NCBI RefSeq assembly: GCF_006337085.1
Contig: NZ_CP040882.1
Coordinates: 2,108,001 to 2,172,000 of the forward strand
Reading direction: 5' to 3'
Length of the DNA stretch: 64,000 nt
From: Sutterella faecalis
GTDB taxonomy: Bacteria > Pseudomonadota > Gammaproteobacteria > Burkholderiales > Burkholderiaceae_F
Shown here: piece after piece, positions 44,400-55,515 of the stretch
Position numbering within the stretch: position 1 is the stretch's first letter
How the letters are laid out: each line of letters starts with the position of its first letter
Translations under genes and position numbers: made by a program
The notes under the pieces: model-generated
What the model was told of the DNA's origin: nothing
Databases searched by the model: none
The model's input: the letters and a program-made list of their open reading frames with translations, nothing else

Positions 44400-45614
44400 A
44401 TGGCTTTCGAAGTTCTCCCTGAATTTGATCCGCTGAAAACCGTCATCAAGGTGATCGGCGTGGGCGGCGGCGGCGGCAATGCCGTCGAGCACATGATTAC
44501 GCACGGCGCCAAGAGCATTGAGTTCATTGCGGCCAATACGGATCATCAGGCCCTGCAGCGCTCGAAGGCGCACGTCAATATTCAGCTCGGCAGCACCGGG
44601 CTCGGCGCGGGCGCCCGTCCTGAAATCGGCGCCGCTGCCGCGCAGGAAAAGCGCGAGCAGGTGGCCGAGGCGATCCGCGGCGCCAATCTCCTTTTCATTA
44701 CCGCCGGCATGGGCGGCGGCACGGGCACGGGCGCGGCGCCCGTGATCGCCGAAATTGCGAAGGAAATGGGGATTCTCACCGTCGCCGTCGTGACGAAGCC
44801 CTTCAGCTTTGAAGGCGCCCGCCGCATGCGCACGGCCGAACAGGGCATTGAGAACCTGAAGGCGAAGGTCGACTCGATGATCGTCATCCTCAACGAGAAG
44901 CTCGAGGAGGAATGCCCGCCCAATGCGACGATGAAGGAGTGCTTTGAAACTTCCAACGAAGTGCTCTACAAGGCCTGCGTCGGCATCGCCGAGATCATCC
45001 ATACGCCGGGCACGATCAATGTCGACTTTGAAGACCTGAAGACCGTCATGAGCGAGCGCGGAAGCGCCATCATCGGTCTCGCGACGGCCTCCGGTCCCGA
45101 CCGCGCGCGCGTTGCTGCCGAAAAGGCGATTGCCTGCCCGCTCCTCGAAGGCGCGAACCTTCAGGGCGCCCGCGGCATGCTCGTCTACTTTACGGGCGAC
45201 GACAGCCTTACGCTCGCGGAAATCCGCGAGGCGATGGGCGTGCTCAATACCTTCGTCGCCAAGCAGGCCAACGTCATCTTCGGTTCGGCCATTTCGGAGG
45301 AAATGGGCGACGAGGTGCGCGTGACCGTGGTGGCGACGGGTCTTGATCGTCCGTTTGAACCGGGCGAAGCGCCCGATACGTCGAGCGGCACGGAAGCGCC
45401 CGACGTCGGTCAGGGGCTCCCCGCCGGCGCCATCCCGCAGATTGACGGCGCCGCCTATACGGCGCCGACCCTCGGCGCGGCTTCCATTCCGGCGGAGAAG
45501 CCGGCTGCCGGAACGGATGCCGCTCAGGGCGAGCGGAAGGTCCCCGAACCCGTCACCGTTCCTTCTGGCGGCGGCTATGCCATTCCGACCTATCTGCGCT
45601 CGAACGGGAGCTGA
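44400..45614 (+). CDS. ftsZ: Cell division GTPase FtsZ
   Basis: Tubulin-like GTPase that forms the division ring. IGVGGGGGNAVEHM lies near the N-terminus. The tubulin signature GMGGGTGTGAAPVIAEIAKE is near residue 102. The globular domain ends near residue 315 and is followed by a linker and the C-terminal peptide AIPTYLRSNGS, which contacts FtsA and other partners. An in-frame extension to 44331 is open, but MAFEVLPEFDPLK at 44400 with GAGGTTG upstream is the conserved start. lpxC follows after 6 bases. Confidence 0.98.
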   Translation: MAFEVLPEFDPLKTVIKVIGVGGGGGNAVEHMITHGAKSIEFIAANTDHQALQRSKAHVNIQLGSTGLGAGARPEIGAAAAQEKREQVAEAIRGANLLFITAGMGGGTGTGAAPVIAEIAKEMGILTVAVVTKPFSFEGARRMRTAEQGIENLKAKVDSMIVILNEKLEEECPPNATMKECFETSNEVLYKACVGIAEIIHTPGTINVDFEDLKTVMSERGSAIIGLATASGPDRARVAAEKAIACPLLEGANLQGARGMLVYFTGDDSLTLAEIREAMGVLNTFVAKQANVIFGSAISEEMGDEVRVTVVATGLDRPFEPGEAPDTSSGTEAPDVGQGLPAGAIPQIDGAAYTAPTLGAASIPAEKPAAGTDAAQGERKVPEPVTVPSGGGYAIPTYLRSNGS

Positions 45615-45620
45615 CGCCAA

Positions 45621-46583
45621 ATGTTTTCTCAGCGCACGCTCGGCGAATCGGTTGCGGCTGTCGGCATCGGGCTTCATAGCGGCAGAAAGATCCGCCTCGT
45701 TCTGAGGCCCGCCCCGGCCGATACCGGCATCGTCTTTCGCCGCGTGGACCTTGAGCCGCCGGTTGATATTCCCGCCGAGCCCCTCAATGTGAACGACACC
45801 CGCATGGCGACGACCGTCAATGTGGGGCGCGCTGCCGTTGCGACGATCGAGCATCTGATGAGCGCCTTCAGCGGACTCGGCGTCGACAACTGCATCGTTG
45901 AGGTGAATGCTCCCGAGATTCCCGTCATGGACGGCTCGGGCGCAAGCTTTGTCTACCTTCTTCACAGCGCCGGGATCGTCGAGCAGAATGCCGCGAGAAA
46001 GTTCGTGCGGATTCTGAAGCCGATAGAGGTGCGCGAGGGCGACAAGCTCGCGAGACTCGAACCCCATGAGGGCTTCCGGCTTTCCTTCCGGATTGCGTTC
46101 GGACATCCGGCGATTGATGCGACCGATCAGTATGCCGACATTGACTTTTCACGCGTCAACTACGAGCAGGCGGTTGCGCACTGCCGTACCTTCGGCTTCG
46201 TGCAGGACGTGGAAATGCTGAGGCGCATCGGCCTCGCCCAGGGCGGATCGCTCGACAACGCCATCGTGATGGACGAGTTCCGCGTCCTCAATCCCGGGGG
46301 ACTCCGCGAACAGGCGGAGTTCGTGAAGCATAAGATCCTCGACGCCATGGGGGATCTTTATGTCCTGGGCGCGCCGCTCCTCGCCCACTACATTGCCGAA
46401 AAGTCGGGGCACGGACTCAACAACCAGCTCCTGAGAAAGCTTCTTGCGACGCCCGATGCCTGGGAAGAGGTGACGTTTGAGCATGCCAAGGACTGCCCGG
46501 TCGATTTCTGGCCGCAGCCTGCGGCCGTGTCGCCCGAGGAAGATTCCGTGAAGTCGGACCGTTCCGGTAATACGCCGCTCTGA
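45621..46583 (+). CDS. lpxC: UDP-3-O-acyl-GlcNAc deacetylase
   Basis: Zinc deacetylase committing UDP-3-O-acyl-GlcNAc to lipid A synthesis. The zinc ligands appear in ATIEHLMSAFSGLG (about residue 80) and FVKHKILDAMGDLYVLG (about 240), with HGLNNQLLRKLL near 268. VGIGLHSGRKIRL at the start is diagnostic. The length of 320 residues includes a short C-terminal extension after the catalytic domain. It is the last gene of the dcw cluster, as in many proteobacteria, and ends at a strong terminator. Confidence 0.97.
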   Translation: MFSQRTLGESVAAVGIGLHSGRKIRLVLRPAPADTGIVFRRVDLEPPVDIPAEPLNVNDTRMATTVNVGRAAVATIEHLMSAFSGLGVDNCIVEVNAPEIPVMDGSGASFVYLLHSAGIVEQNAARKFVRILKPIEVREGDKLARLEPHEGFRLSFRIAFGHPAIDATDQYADIDFSRVNYEQAVAHCRTFGFVQDVEMLRRIGLAQGGSLDNAIVMDEFRVLNPGGLREQAEFVKHKILDAMGDLYVLGAPLLAHYIAEKSGHGLNNQLLRKLLATPDAWEEVTFEHAKDCPVDFWPQPAAVSPEEDSVKSDRSGNTPL

Positions 46584-46605
46584 GGCATCCCGATTCCCAG
46601 AAGAA

Positions 46606-46650
46606 GAAAAGCCCGTTCGCTTCCATCAGAAGAACGGGCTTTTCCTTTTT
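46606..46650. terminator. Strong terminator closing the dcw cluster
   Basis: A perfect 12-bp stem, AAAAGCCCGTTC (46606-46617) with GAACGGGCTTTT (46631-46642), is followed by CCTTTTTTT. The A-rich left flank makes it bidirectional, so it can also end the convergent dciA-like gene. Confidence 0.9.
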
Positions 46651-46675
46651 TTGCGGTCAATGAAGGCGGCAGGCC

Positions 46676-49042
46676 TCAGAGCTTCGCGAGGCGAGCGGAA
46701 AAAAGGTTGGCTTTTTGGTCGAGCTCGAGCGCAAGGCGCTTTATTTGCGCTTCATCGGCGAGCGGATTGGCGGCGAGGCTTTCGATCTGAGCGAGAAGAT
46801 TCGAGAGCGCCTCAAATTCCCGCGTGAAGGCTTCGTGGCGCTCGTGCCGTCTGAGCATGCGCTCGCGCACGTCGCCCAACTCCGGGCGAAGTGCGGCATC
46901 CGCTTCCGAAGGGAGAAGATTCGGGTCCGGTGCGCGGGGAAGACGATCCTTCCAGACGGGGAGAATGTCCCGGAGGATCTGAAGCTTCTCGTGAATTTCG
47001 TTCGGGCTCCCGGGAAGGGCTTCGTCGGGCTTTGGTGCTTTTCCGGCCTTTCTGCTTTTTTCCGCTGCTTCTTTTTCTTTTCGGGCCTTTTCGGCCTCTT
47101 CCCTGCGCACGCGTTCGGCTTCAGCCGATTCCATCGTGAGCGGGGAAAGCTTCGGCGCTGCTTCGCTTCGTGCGGCTTCCGCGAGGTCGAAGGCATTCGC
47201 GAGCGACTTTTCGAGCGCAGCGATGAGGATGCTCAGGGATGTTTTTTCGCCCGCGACATTTCTCGGCGACGAGAGGACGGACGAAAAATCCCTGAGCGCA
47301 TCCTCCGCCTTCTGAATGAGCGCGCGGCGTTCGCGCCAGAGCCGGAGCCTTGCGAGCTGACGGTCTCTCAAGGCGCTCGTTTCGGGTGAGAGCGCCGCTT
47401 CTTCCGCTGTCGGAATAATGCTTTCGTTGGGCGAAATGCCGAGCGCGGAGAGGATGGCGCGGAGATGTTCGCGCAGAATGCCCGCCAGCGCCTCGAGCCG
47501 CGCCTCGGCGGGATTTTCGCCCGGGAGCTCCCCTCCCGGGAGGCTCGAGCGCAGCATTTCAGCGGCTTCCTTCAGGTATTCCGATTCGGACGCGAGGCTA
47601 TTGAGCTCGCTTTCATCTTCCGGGCGGCGAAGGTCGATTTTGCGCAGTTCCGCAAAGTCGGACGCCAGCGCTGATGCCGAGAAGCTCCGGGGTATGCGGA
47701 GTTTCGGTCGGTCGCCCTCCAGCGTCTTTTCGAGCGCCTCGAGCTTGAGGAAAGCCCCGGAGAGCTTTTCTTCAATGTCTGATCGCGAATTCCAGATGAG
47801 AAGAAGCCGCGAACTCTGAGGAGAGAGCGCTTCTTCGGGCGCTTTTTCGCCTTTTTTCCGGGCTTCTGCAAGACGGGCGATGTCGGCGGCAAGCGTTTCG
47901 TCGCCGGCCGCAATATCGCCTGCGGGAGGAAGCAGATCACGGGCCTTCTGGAGCTCTTTTCGCGTGACGCGGATTTCGGCGAGGAGCTTTGCAAGATTCT
48001 CGCGGAGCTTCTCGCGAAGCGCCATATTGGGGGGCGGCGCGGAAAGACCGGCCCGGAGCGCCATGGCGCGCTCCTCATCGGATTCCCTTGAGGGCGTTTT
48101 CGCGTTCCCGCTGCTTTGCTTTTCCTCCTCGACCTCGGCGAGAAGGCGCTCCCCGGCGTCCTTCACCTGCCGGAGGGCTGAAGAAAGTCTGCGGGCAAAT
48201 TGAATGACGTCGTCTCTAAGCGCCTCAAAGTCGACGGCTTCCTTTTCCTTCCCGGCCATTGCGCGGGATTCGAGTTCGCCGAGAACGGGCTCGAGCGCCT
48301 TTTTTTCCGCTTCGGCTGCCGAGGCGGCCTTTTCAAATGCCGCGCGACGCGCGATGCGCTTCAGCATTCTTTCCCGTACGCCGGCCAGTTCCGGGCTCGC
48401 CGCGGCAGCGGCCTCTTCGGGAACAAGATGCGGATCGGGTGCGTGAGGGAGCTTCTCGCGGAGGGCCTTCGCCTCTTGCGCGAGTTTTTCAAGCCGTTCG
48501 TGCTGGGCCGTAATGGCGGTCAGCACCGCGAGCGGGAGCTCTTCCGGGCCTGGCTCGAGCGTATGCGCGAGCGCGCGGATCTGTTCGCGCAGCTCCGGGT
48601 TGATGAGCTTCTCGGCAGCGGCGAGGAGTTCCGCAGCAGCAATGATCGAAGGCGTTCGCACGGGGGAGGTTTTTTCGATTTCCTCTTCCGGGGCGCGCCT
48701 GCCGCGCAGCCTGAATTCAACGCCGAGGACGGGAACGCCGTCGGCGACGAGCTTTCCAAGAAGCCGCTTGGAGAGGTTTCTGAGTCTCGAAAGCTGTGCG
48801 GCGCTGTCGGTGATGAAGACCGCTTTGTTGTTTTCAATCCGTACGCCCCGGCCGGTCTCGTAGTCGAGCGCAAGCCCCATGGCTTTGATGATGGGCGCGA
48901 CGGCTTTCCCGGCCTGCAGGGAGAGTGCATAGGATTGAACCAGATCTGCCGTGCGGGAGCTTTGTTCGAGCGAGCGCTGCGGGGAACGGAAGCCCCGGCG
49001 CTTCAGCTGAAAATCGGCGGGCATGCGGCGCAATTTCGGCAC
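46676..49042 (-). CDS. DciA-like (DUF721) protein with very long repeat-containing helical extension
   Basis: A 788-residue protein. Residues about 40-115 resemble DciA/DUF721, the KH-like domain that helps load the replicative helicase: VQSYALSLQAGKAVAPIIKA, VFITDSAAQLSRLRNLSKRL and VPVLGVEFRLRGRR follow the DciA strand pattern. Its place between lpxC and secA is the usual one for dciA in betaproteobacteria. Ordinary DciA is about 100-180 residues, and here about 670 more follow, rich in Glu, Arg, Ala and Leu and probably coiled-coil. A segment recurs almost intact at residues 197-236 (LPHAPDPHLVPEE...RERMLKR) and 699-738 (LPRAPDPNLLPSE...RERMLRR), with degraded copies near 402 and 547. The extension's function is unknown; the DciA call rests on fold-level similarity plus position. 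Confidence 0.6.
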   Translation of the reverse strand: MPKLRRMPADFQLKRRGFRSPQRSLEQSSRTADLVQSYALSLQAGKAVAPIIKAMGLALDYETGRGVRIENNKAVFITDSAAQLSRLRNLSKRLLGKLVADGVPVLGVEFRLRGRRAPEEEIEKTSPVRTPSIIAAAELLAAAEKLINPELREQIRALAHTLEPGPEELPLAVLTAITAQHERLEKLAQEAKALREKLPHAPDPHLVPEEAAAAASPELAGVRERMLKRIARRAAFEKAASAAEAEKKALEPVLGELESRAMAGKEKEAVDFEALRDDVIQFARRLSSALRQVKDAGERLLAEVEEEKQSSGNAKTPSRESDEERAMALRAGLSAPPPNMALREKLRENLAKLLAEIRVTRKELQKARDLLPPAGDIAAGDETLAADIARLAEARKKGEKAPEEALSPQSSRLLLIWNSRSDIEEKLSGAFLKLEALEKTLEGDRPKLRIPRSFSASALASDFAELRKIDLRRPEDESELNSLASESEYLKEAAEMLRSSLPGGELPGENPAEARLEALAGILREHLRAILSALGISPNESIIPTAEEAALSPETSALRDRQLARLRLWRERRALIQKAEDALRDFSSVLSSPRNVAGEKTSLSILIAALEKSLANAFDLAEAARSEAAPKLSPLTMESAEAERVRREEAEKARKEKEAAEKSRKAGKAPKPDEALPGSPNEIHEKLQILRDILPVWKDRLPRAPDPNLLPSEADAALRPELGDVRERMLRRHERHEAFTREFEALSNLLAQIESLAANPLADEAQIKRLALELDQKANLFSARLAKL

Positions 49043-49369
49043 GGCGAAACCTCAGAAAACGATGCAAAAAGAAAACTTTCCTTGCCAAATCCGGGATGCA
49101 TTAAGGTATTGATCCGCCGCAATCTGCGATAATCCTGCGGTTACGCTGTGGGAAGCTCTTGCCCGGCGGCAGGAAAGCTGCGGGCAGAGGAGACGATGAC
49201 AGCTCATCAAAGCCCGCTTCATTGAAGTGAAGAGTCTACCCAAAGTCTGCGAGTCTTCCCGCGAAAGCCTTTCGCGGCGGCGCAACCCGTTACCGGTCCC
49301 CGTGACGTCCTGAGGATTCCCCCGGACGGCTTCTTTTTTTGCGGACCAGAGAATTCCGAGCTAAGAACA
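49043..49369 (+). other. secA upstream leader region
   Basis: This 327-base gap has no SecM-like ORF. It holds a possible nine-codon ORF (ATG 49196 to TGA 49225, MTAHQSPLH) directly preceded by AGAGGAGACG. A perfect hairpin CCGCGAAAG/CTTTCGCGG is at 49259-49277. A short GC stem (CGTCC/GGACG) is followed by a T tract at 49331-49340, thirty bases before secA. The arrangement resembles an attenuated leader but is weakly supported. Confidence 0.35.
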
Positions 49370-52126
<2,757 letters not shown>

Positions 52127-52163
52127 TCTGAAGTCTTTCTGCGCCTCATAAACGCGCATCCAT

Positions 52164-52210
52164 TCGCCCGGCCGGATTCCCGCATGGAGGACCCGCCGGG
52201 CGATTTTTTT
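52164..52210 (+). terminator. Terminator after secA
   Basis: A perfect 9-bp stem TCGCCCGGC (52164-52172) with GCCGGGCGA (52195-52203) runs straight into TTTTTTT. It contains the first ATG of the following open frame, which argues for the later start of that gene. Confidence 0.85.
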
Positions 52211-52228
52211 GTTTCGGGAGCATTACTC

Positions 52229-53368
52229 ATGATCCGCATCGGGAGCAGCTTTCATGTGCCGGGAATTCGCTTCCGGAGCGATCCCGCCGGCATCGTCTTT
52301 GCGGCCGATCTCCGGCGCGGAACGCTATGGACGGCTCGTACCGCCGGTCGGTCGCTTCCGCCCGGCGCGCCTCGCGAGGACGGATCAGCCGCGCGCATTG
52401 AATGGGCTGCCGGCGAGAAGCGCCGCGCATTCGCGGCGAAGCTCTTTATTTCGACGTCATTCGGGATTGCCGGATTCGGGCCGCTCTCGGATCAGACGGC
52501 GCTCGCGCTCGAAAATGCTGCGGCCGGAATTCTGGGGGTTGAGAAGGAGAACCTCATTTCTGCGGCGGCCGGTCCCGTGCTCGAGCACTATCCGGTCGGA
52601 AGCATGATGGAGGCGCTTCAGTCCGCACGCTCTCAGCCCGCTCTTGACGAGCCTCTGGGCAGGAACGTTGATGCGCTGGGGCTTCCCTTTCGCATTGCAG
52701 AGGGTGCGCTCGACATGAGCGCAGCGGTTTTCCACTCCGAACGCACCGGAGGAGAAGTCTGGATTGCTGCAGCGAGCGCGGGAATCGGGCGCGAGGTGCT
52801 GGAAGGCGTCCGCGACCGGCTATGGCTCGCCGGGCCCGCAGCCTGGCGGGCATCGTCTGGAATTCATCCGGGCGATGCGCTCATCCTCCTTGCCACGGGC
52901 GCCTCGCCGATTGCGGAAGTTGCATCGGAAGAGGACCCGAGGACGGAATCCGTCATTGCGGGCCTCTCCACCGCGCTCGCGCAGCTCGTGAGGAAGCGCG
53001 CTCTCGCTGCGGGTGAACGAATTCCCTTCGGGCTCTTCGGCGCGGAAACGCCTCAGGAAGCGGAAGACGCGGCGGGCGTACTGGGGCGATTTATGCCGGG
53101 AATTCTGCGGAGACTCTCAGAGGATTGGGGAGAGGAGCGCGCCGGCGAGGCGCTCCTTGACGGCCTCCGGTGCGCACTCCTCTCTGCACCGCTTCCGGGG
53201 CTCGAGCGTGCGCTGATCCGCGTGTCGATCGGAGAAATGCTGCTCTCTTTCGGCCTCAGAACGGCGGCACCCCTTCCGGGAAGCCTTCTTCAATCCTGGC
53301 GGGATGGAAGCGCCGAACTTCGGATCGATCTGGGGCGAGGCGCCTGCGGCGCCGTCTTCTGGGCCTGA
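52229..53368 (+). CDS. Degenerate ArgJ-like protein
   Basis: A 379-residue intact frame directly after secA, the place of argJ in many betaproteobacteria. Parts still follow ArgJ (ornithine acetyltransferase). FHVPGIRFRSDPAGI sits at the start. GFGPLSDQTALALENAAAGILGVEKENLI with GPVLEHYPVGSMMEAL corresponds to the ArgJ N-A-G-T-G...STGVI-EPLP region, and GIHPGDALILLATG to the D-T-S-T-N-D-S-F-V-L-I-A-T-G segment. The self-cleavage motif (usually M-A-T-M-L) reads LDMSAAVF, so the catalytic Thr is gone. The D-G-E-G-A-T-K loop is lost, and the protein stops before the usual C-D-L-S-x-x-Y-V end. GGGAG before 52229 supports this start. It is probably not an active ArgJ; the present role is unknown. 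Confidence 0.55.
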   Translation: MIRIGSSFHVPGIRFRSDPAGIVFAADLRRGTLWTARTAGRSLPPGAPREDGSAARIEWAAGEKRRAFAAKLFISTSFGIAGFGPLSDQTALALENAAAGILGVEKENLISAAAGPVLEHYPVGSMMEALQSARSQPALDEPLGRNVDALGLPFRIAEGALDMSAAVFHSERTGGEVWIAAASAGIGREVLEGVRDRLWLAGPAAWRASSGIHPGDALILLATGASPIAEVASEEDPRTESVIAGLSTALAQLVRKRALAAGERIPFGLFGAETPQEAEDAAGVLGRFMPGILRRLSEDWGEERAGEALLDGLRCALLSAPLPGLERALIRVSIGEMLLSFGLRTAAPLPGSLLQSWRDGSAELRIDLGRGACGAVFWA

Positions 53369-53428
53369 AGCGCGTTTCTGGAAGCGGCCGGCTTGTCCTA
53401 ATGGGGAAAGCTCGGAGGCAGTGTTGGA

Positions 53429-54706
53429 TTACGGCCTTCCGGCATCGGACGCTTCCCTTGCCTCTTCCCTGCGTTCTTCGTTGGCGAGAACTTCTTTCAT
53501 GGCGCGTTCTGTTTTGACTGCCCTCAGGAAATAGAGAAGCGCCGCGAGCGTGAGCGCAAACCAGAGCACAAAGCCGTAGGCAATGGCGTCAAGTCCTGCG
53601 CTCTTGCCGAACAGCATGATGACGATGTTCGGAATGCAGGTGCCCATGTAGCTGATGAGGTAGAGCGCTGCGAGAAGACGCGCGCGCTCCATGATGCGCG
53701 AGCCTTCAAGCAGCATCTTGAAGGAGGCCGCCGTGAGCGCGCCCTGGGTGGCGCCGCAGACAAGCGCAAAAGCGATGAAGAGCTCCGGTAGCCGCCAGGC
53801 GACCGAAAGGAAAGTTCCGCATCCGGTGACGACGTAGAGAAGTCCCACCGGCGCAAAGACCTTGAGCGGCGGAAATTTGGCGGCGGCAAAGGCGCCGAGC
53901 GCATTGGGGAGCACGAGAGAAATGTAGACGAGGCCCGAGAGGATCGCGATCGGAGCGTCGACGCCCCAGAGCCCTTCGGCAACTCTTGCCGAGAAGCCCT
54001 GAAAGAAGCAGGTGAGCGCAGAGGTGCCGACAAAACCAGTTGCGGCGAGGGCCAGTCGCCTTCCGTAGCCCGGGGGTGGCATGACGGAGGGCTTCAGAAT
54101 GCCTTTTTTCGTACTTTTCGTCGTAACGGTTTCGCTCGCGAGAAATACCAGCCCGGAGACCAATAGTTCAAGGACAAGCACCGAGAAGAAGAGTCCGCGG
54201 GTGCTTGCAATCTGCGTTTCGATGGCAATGCCCGCGCCGATGGTCGCGATGACGAAGCCCGCAAGCGGTCCTGATGCGCTCACGGCTGTCGCGAGCCAGC
54301 TCCGTTGAGGCGGCGCGCTGTCGACGCACCAGCTCATGGCAGCCGTCGTCGTGATGCCGCAGGCCAATCCCTGAAGCAGGCGCCCGGCCATCAGAAAGGC
54401 GGGTGAATCTGCTGCAAGAAAGAAGGCGCAGGCGGCGAGCCCGAAGAGAAGGGAAACGAAAACCGCACCCCGTCGGCCGATCACTTCGGAGAGCCTTGCA
54501 AAGAAGAGGAGCGAACAGGCGTTTCCCACCACGTAGAGGAGTACCGTCATGCCGATGGCGGCAGTGGAAAGCCCGAATTCGCGCGTCCACGTGCTCATGA
54601 GGGGCACCGGGAGCGCCGAGGCGCCGAAGGCAATGAGGACCGTGAGCGACGCAGCTGAAAAGGTAAGGTTCTGACGGGGAAGAATAGAGGATGTCTCAAG
54701 AGACAT
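53429..54706 (-). CDS. MFS transporter
   Basis: A 425-residue major facilitator protein with about 12 predicted membrane helices. The loop 2-3 motif is present in degenerate form (FARLSEVIGRRGAVFVSLLFG, about residues 73-93) and a central cytoplasmic loop near residues 200-220 is charged. The general shape is that of the drug:H+ antiporter-like group, but no substrate can be read. GGAG lies 6 bases before the ATG. The first 16 bases of the coding sequence, starting with the ATG, form a perfect inverted repeat. It lies next to the insertion element, between the ArgJ-like gene and mutT, and may be part of an accessory insertion. Confidence 0.8.
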   Translation of the reverse strand: MSLETSSILPRQNLTFSAASLTVLIAFGASALPVPLMSTWTREFGLSTAAIGMTVLLYVVGNACSLLFFARLSEVIGRRGAVFVSLLFGLAACAFFLAADSPAFLMAGRLLQGLACGITTTAAMSWCVDSAPPQRSWLATAVSASGPLAGFVIATIGAGIAIETQIASTRGLFFSVLVLELLVSGLVFLASETVTTKSTKKGILKPSVMPPPGYGRRLALAATGFVGTSALTCFFQGFSARVAEGLWGVDAPIAILSGLVYISLVLPNALGAFAAAKFPPLKVFAPVGLLYVVTGCGTFLSVAWRLPELFIAFALVCGATQGALTAASFKMLLEGSRIMERARLLAALYLISYMGTCIPNIVIMLFGKSAGLDAIAYGFVLWFALTLAALLYFLRAVKTERAMKEVLANEERREEAREASDAGRP

Positions 54707-55031
54707 TCAGGACTCCGGAAAAAATGATTCCGGAAGTCTATGAAGACATGGGGTAGAAAGCGTTGAGAAAAATCTCGAAAAATAGACTGAAAATCTCAAA
54801 TTGCCGCCGGACGCATGAAAATCCTGGATGGCTCGTGTACTTGGAAGTCTTGAGAAAGGATTGCCTCAACGATGCCTGCAGATCGTGTATAAATTTTTAT
54901 AGTTTATTGAAACTAAACGAAAAATCTTTAGTACTGAAACCGAAAGCTTTTTGGGTTGGATCAACTCCCATCCTTCTTCAGCAAAATCCGCCAGGAGCCC
55001 TCGCCCCGGATGGGGCGGGGAGGAATGGCGG
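54707..55031. other. AT-rich region between MFS gene and tnpA
   Basis: This 325-base gap is clearly more AT-rich than its surroundings. It contains the MFS leader with an imperfect hairpin (54711-54738) and, at 54999-55020, the hairpin CCTCGCCCC/GGGGCGGGG next to the tnpA stop, which probably belongs to the left end of the insertion element. No convincing gene; the exact left boundary of the element cannot be fixed by eye. Confidence 0.4.
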
Positions 55032-55436
55032 CTAATCGGTTGTCTGATTCTCAATGTATTTTTTAAGAACTTCCAGGGAAGCTCCGCCTACTGAACAAGC
55101 AAAGTAGCTGCGCGACCAAAACAGCCCTGTTTTGCCTCCTTCAAGAATCCCTGGATATTCCTCGCGTATCTTTCGAGACGAACGCGTTTTAAAGCGGTTC
55201 ACCATCTCGCTGATGCTAACCTTTGGAGGATAGCTCACGAGCAGATGTACGTGATCCGCTTCCCCGTTGGCCTCCAGGAGGCTGCAGCCTAAATCTTCGG
55301 CCGCGATTTTTAGGGCAGCAAGCACGCTTTCGAGCACTTCCGGCGTCATCACTTTTCGCCGGTATTTCGTTGTGAAGATCAAATGCACATGGAGTTTCGT
55401 CACGCTGTGACGCGCTCTTTCGTAGTCGTCGAACAT
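55032..55436 (-). CDS. tnpA: IS200/IS605 transposase TnpA (Y1 HUH)
   Basis: Single-strand transposase that cuts and rejoins the element's ends as an obligate dimer. The 134-residue protein has the HUH metal motif in EADHVHLLVSYPP (His62 and His64), an upstream HVHLIFTTKYRRKV strand, and the catalytic tyrosine Tyr127 in LKKYIENQ. It appears full length with no frameshift. It is divergent from tnpB, with 79 bases between them. Confidence 0.93.
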   Translation of the reverse strand: MFDDYERARHSVTKLHVHLIFTTKYRRKVMTPEVLESVLAALKIAAEDLGCSLLEANGEADHVHLLVSYPPKVSISEMVNRFKTRSSRKIREEYPGILEGGKTGLFWSRSYFACSVGGASLEVLKKYIENQTTD

Positions 55437-55515
55437 CGAAATTCTCCTTGACCGCTAATGCTTAATTATGATAATATCATAATATTTTTTAAAAATAAAT
55501 TCATTTGACCGCCAC

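Noticed and set aside
49043..49369. secM homolog upstream of secA
   Set aside because: No ORF of suitable length, signal sequence or stalling motif; only a nine-codon ORF is visible.
52229..53368. Calling the ArgJ-like gene a pseudogene
   Set aside because: The frame is uninterrupted, has a ribosome site and ordinary codon usage, so a diverged protein is the better description.
54763..55035. 90-codon + strand frame in the AT-rich gap beside the insertion element
   Set aside because: No ribosome site, no recognisable features, and it crosses the probable left end of the element.
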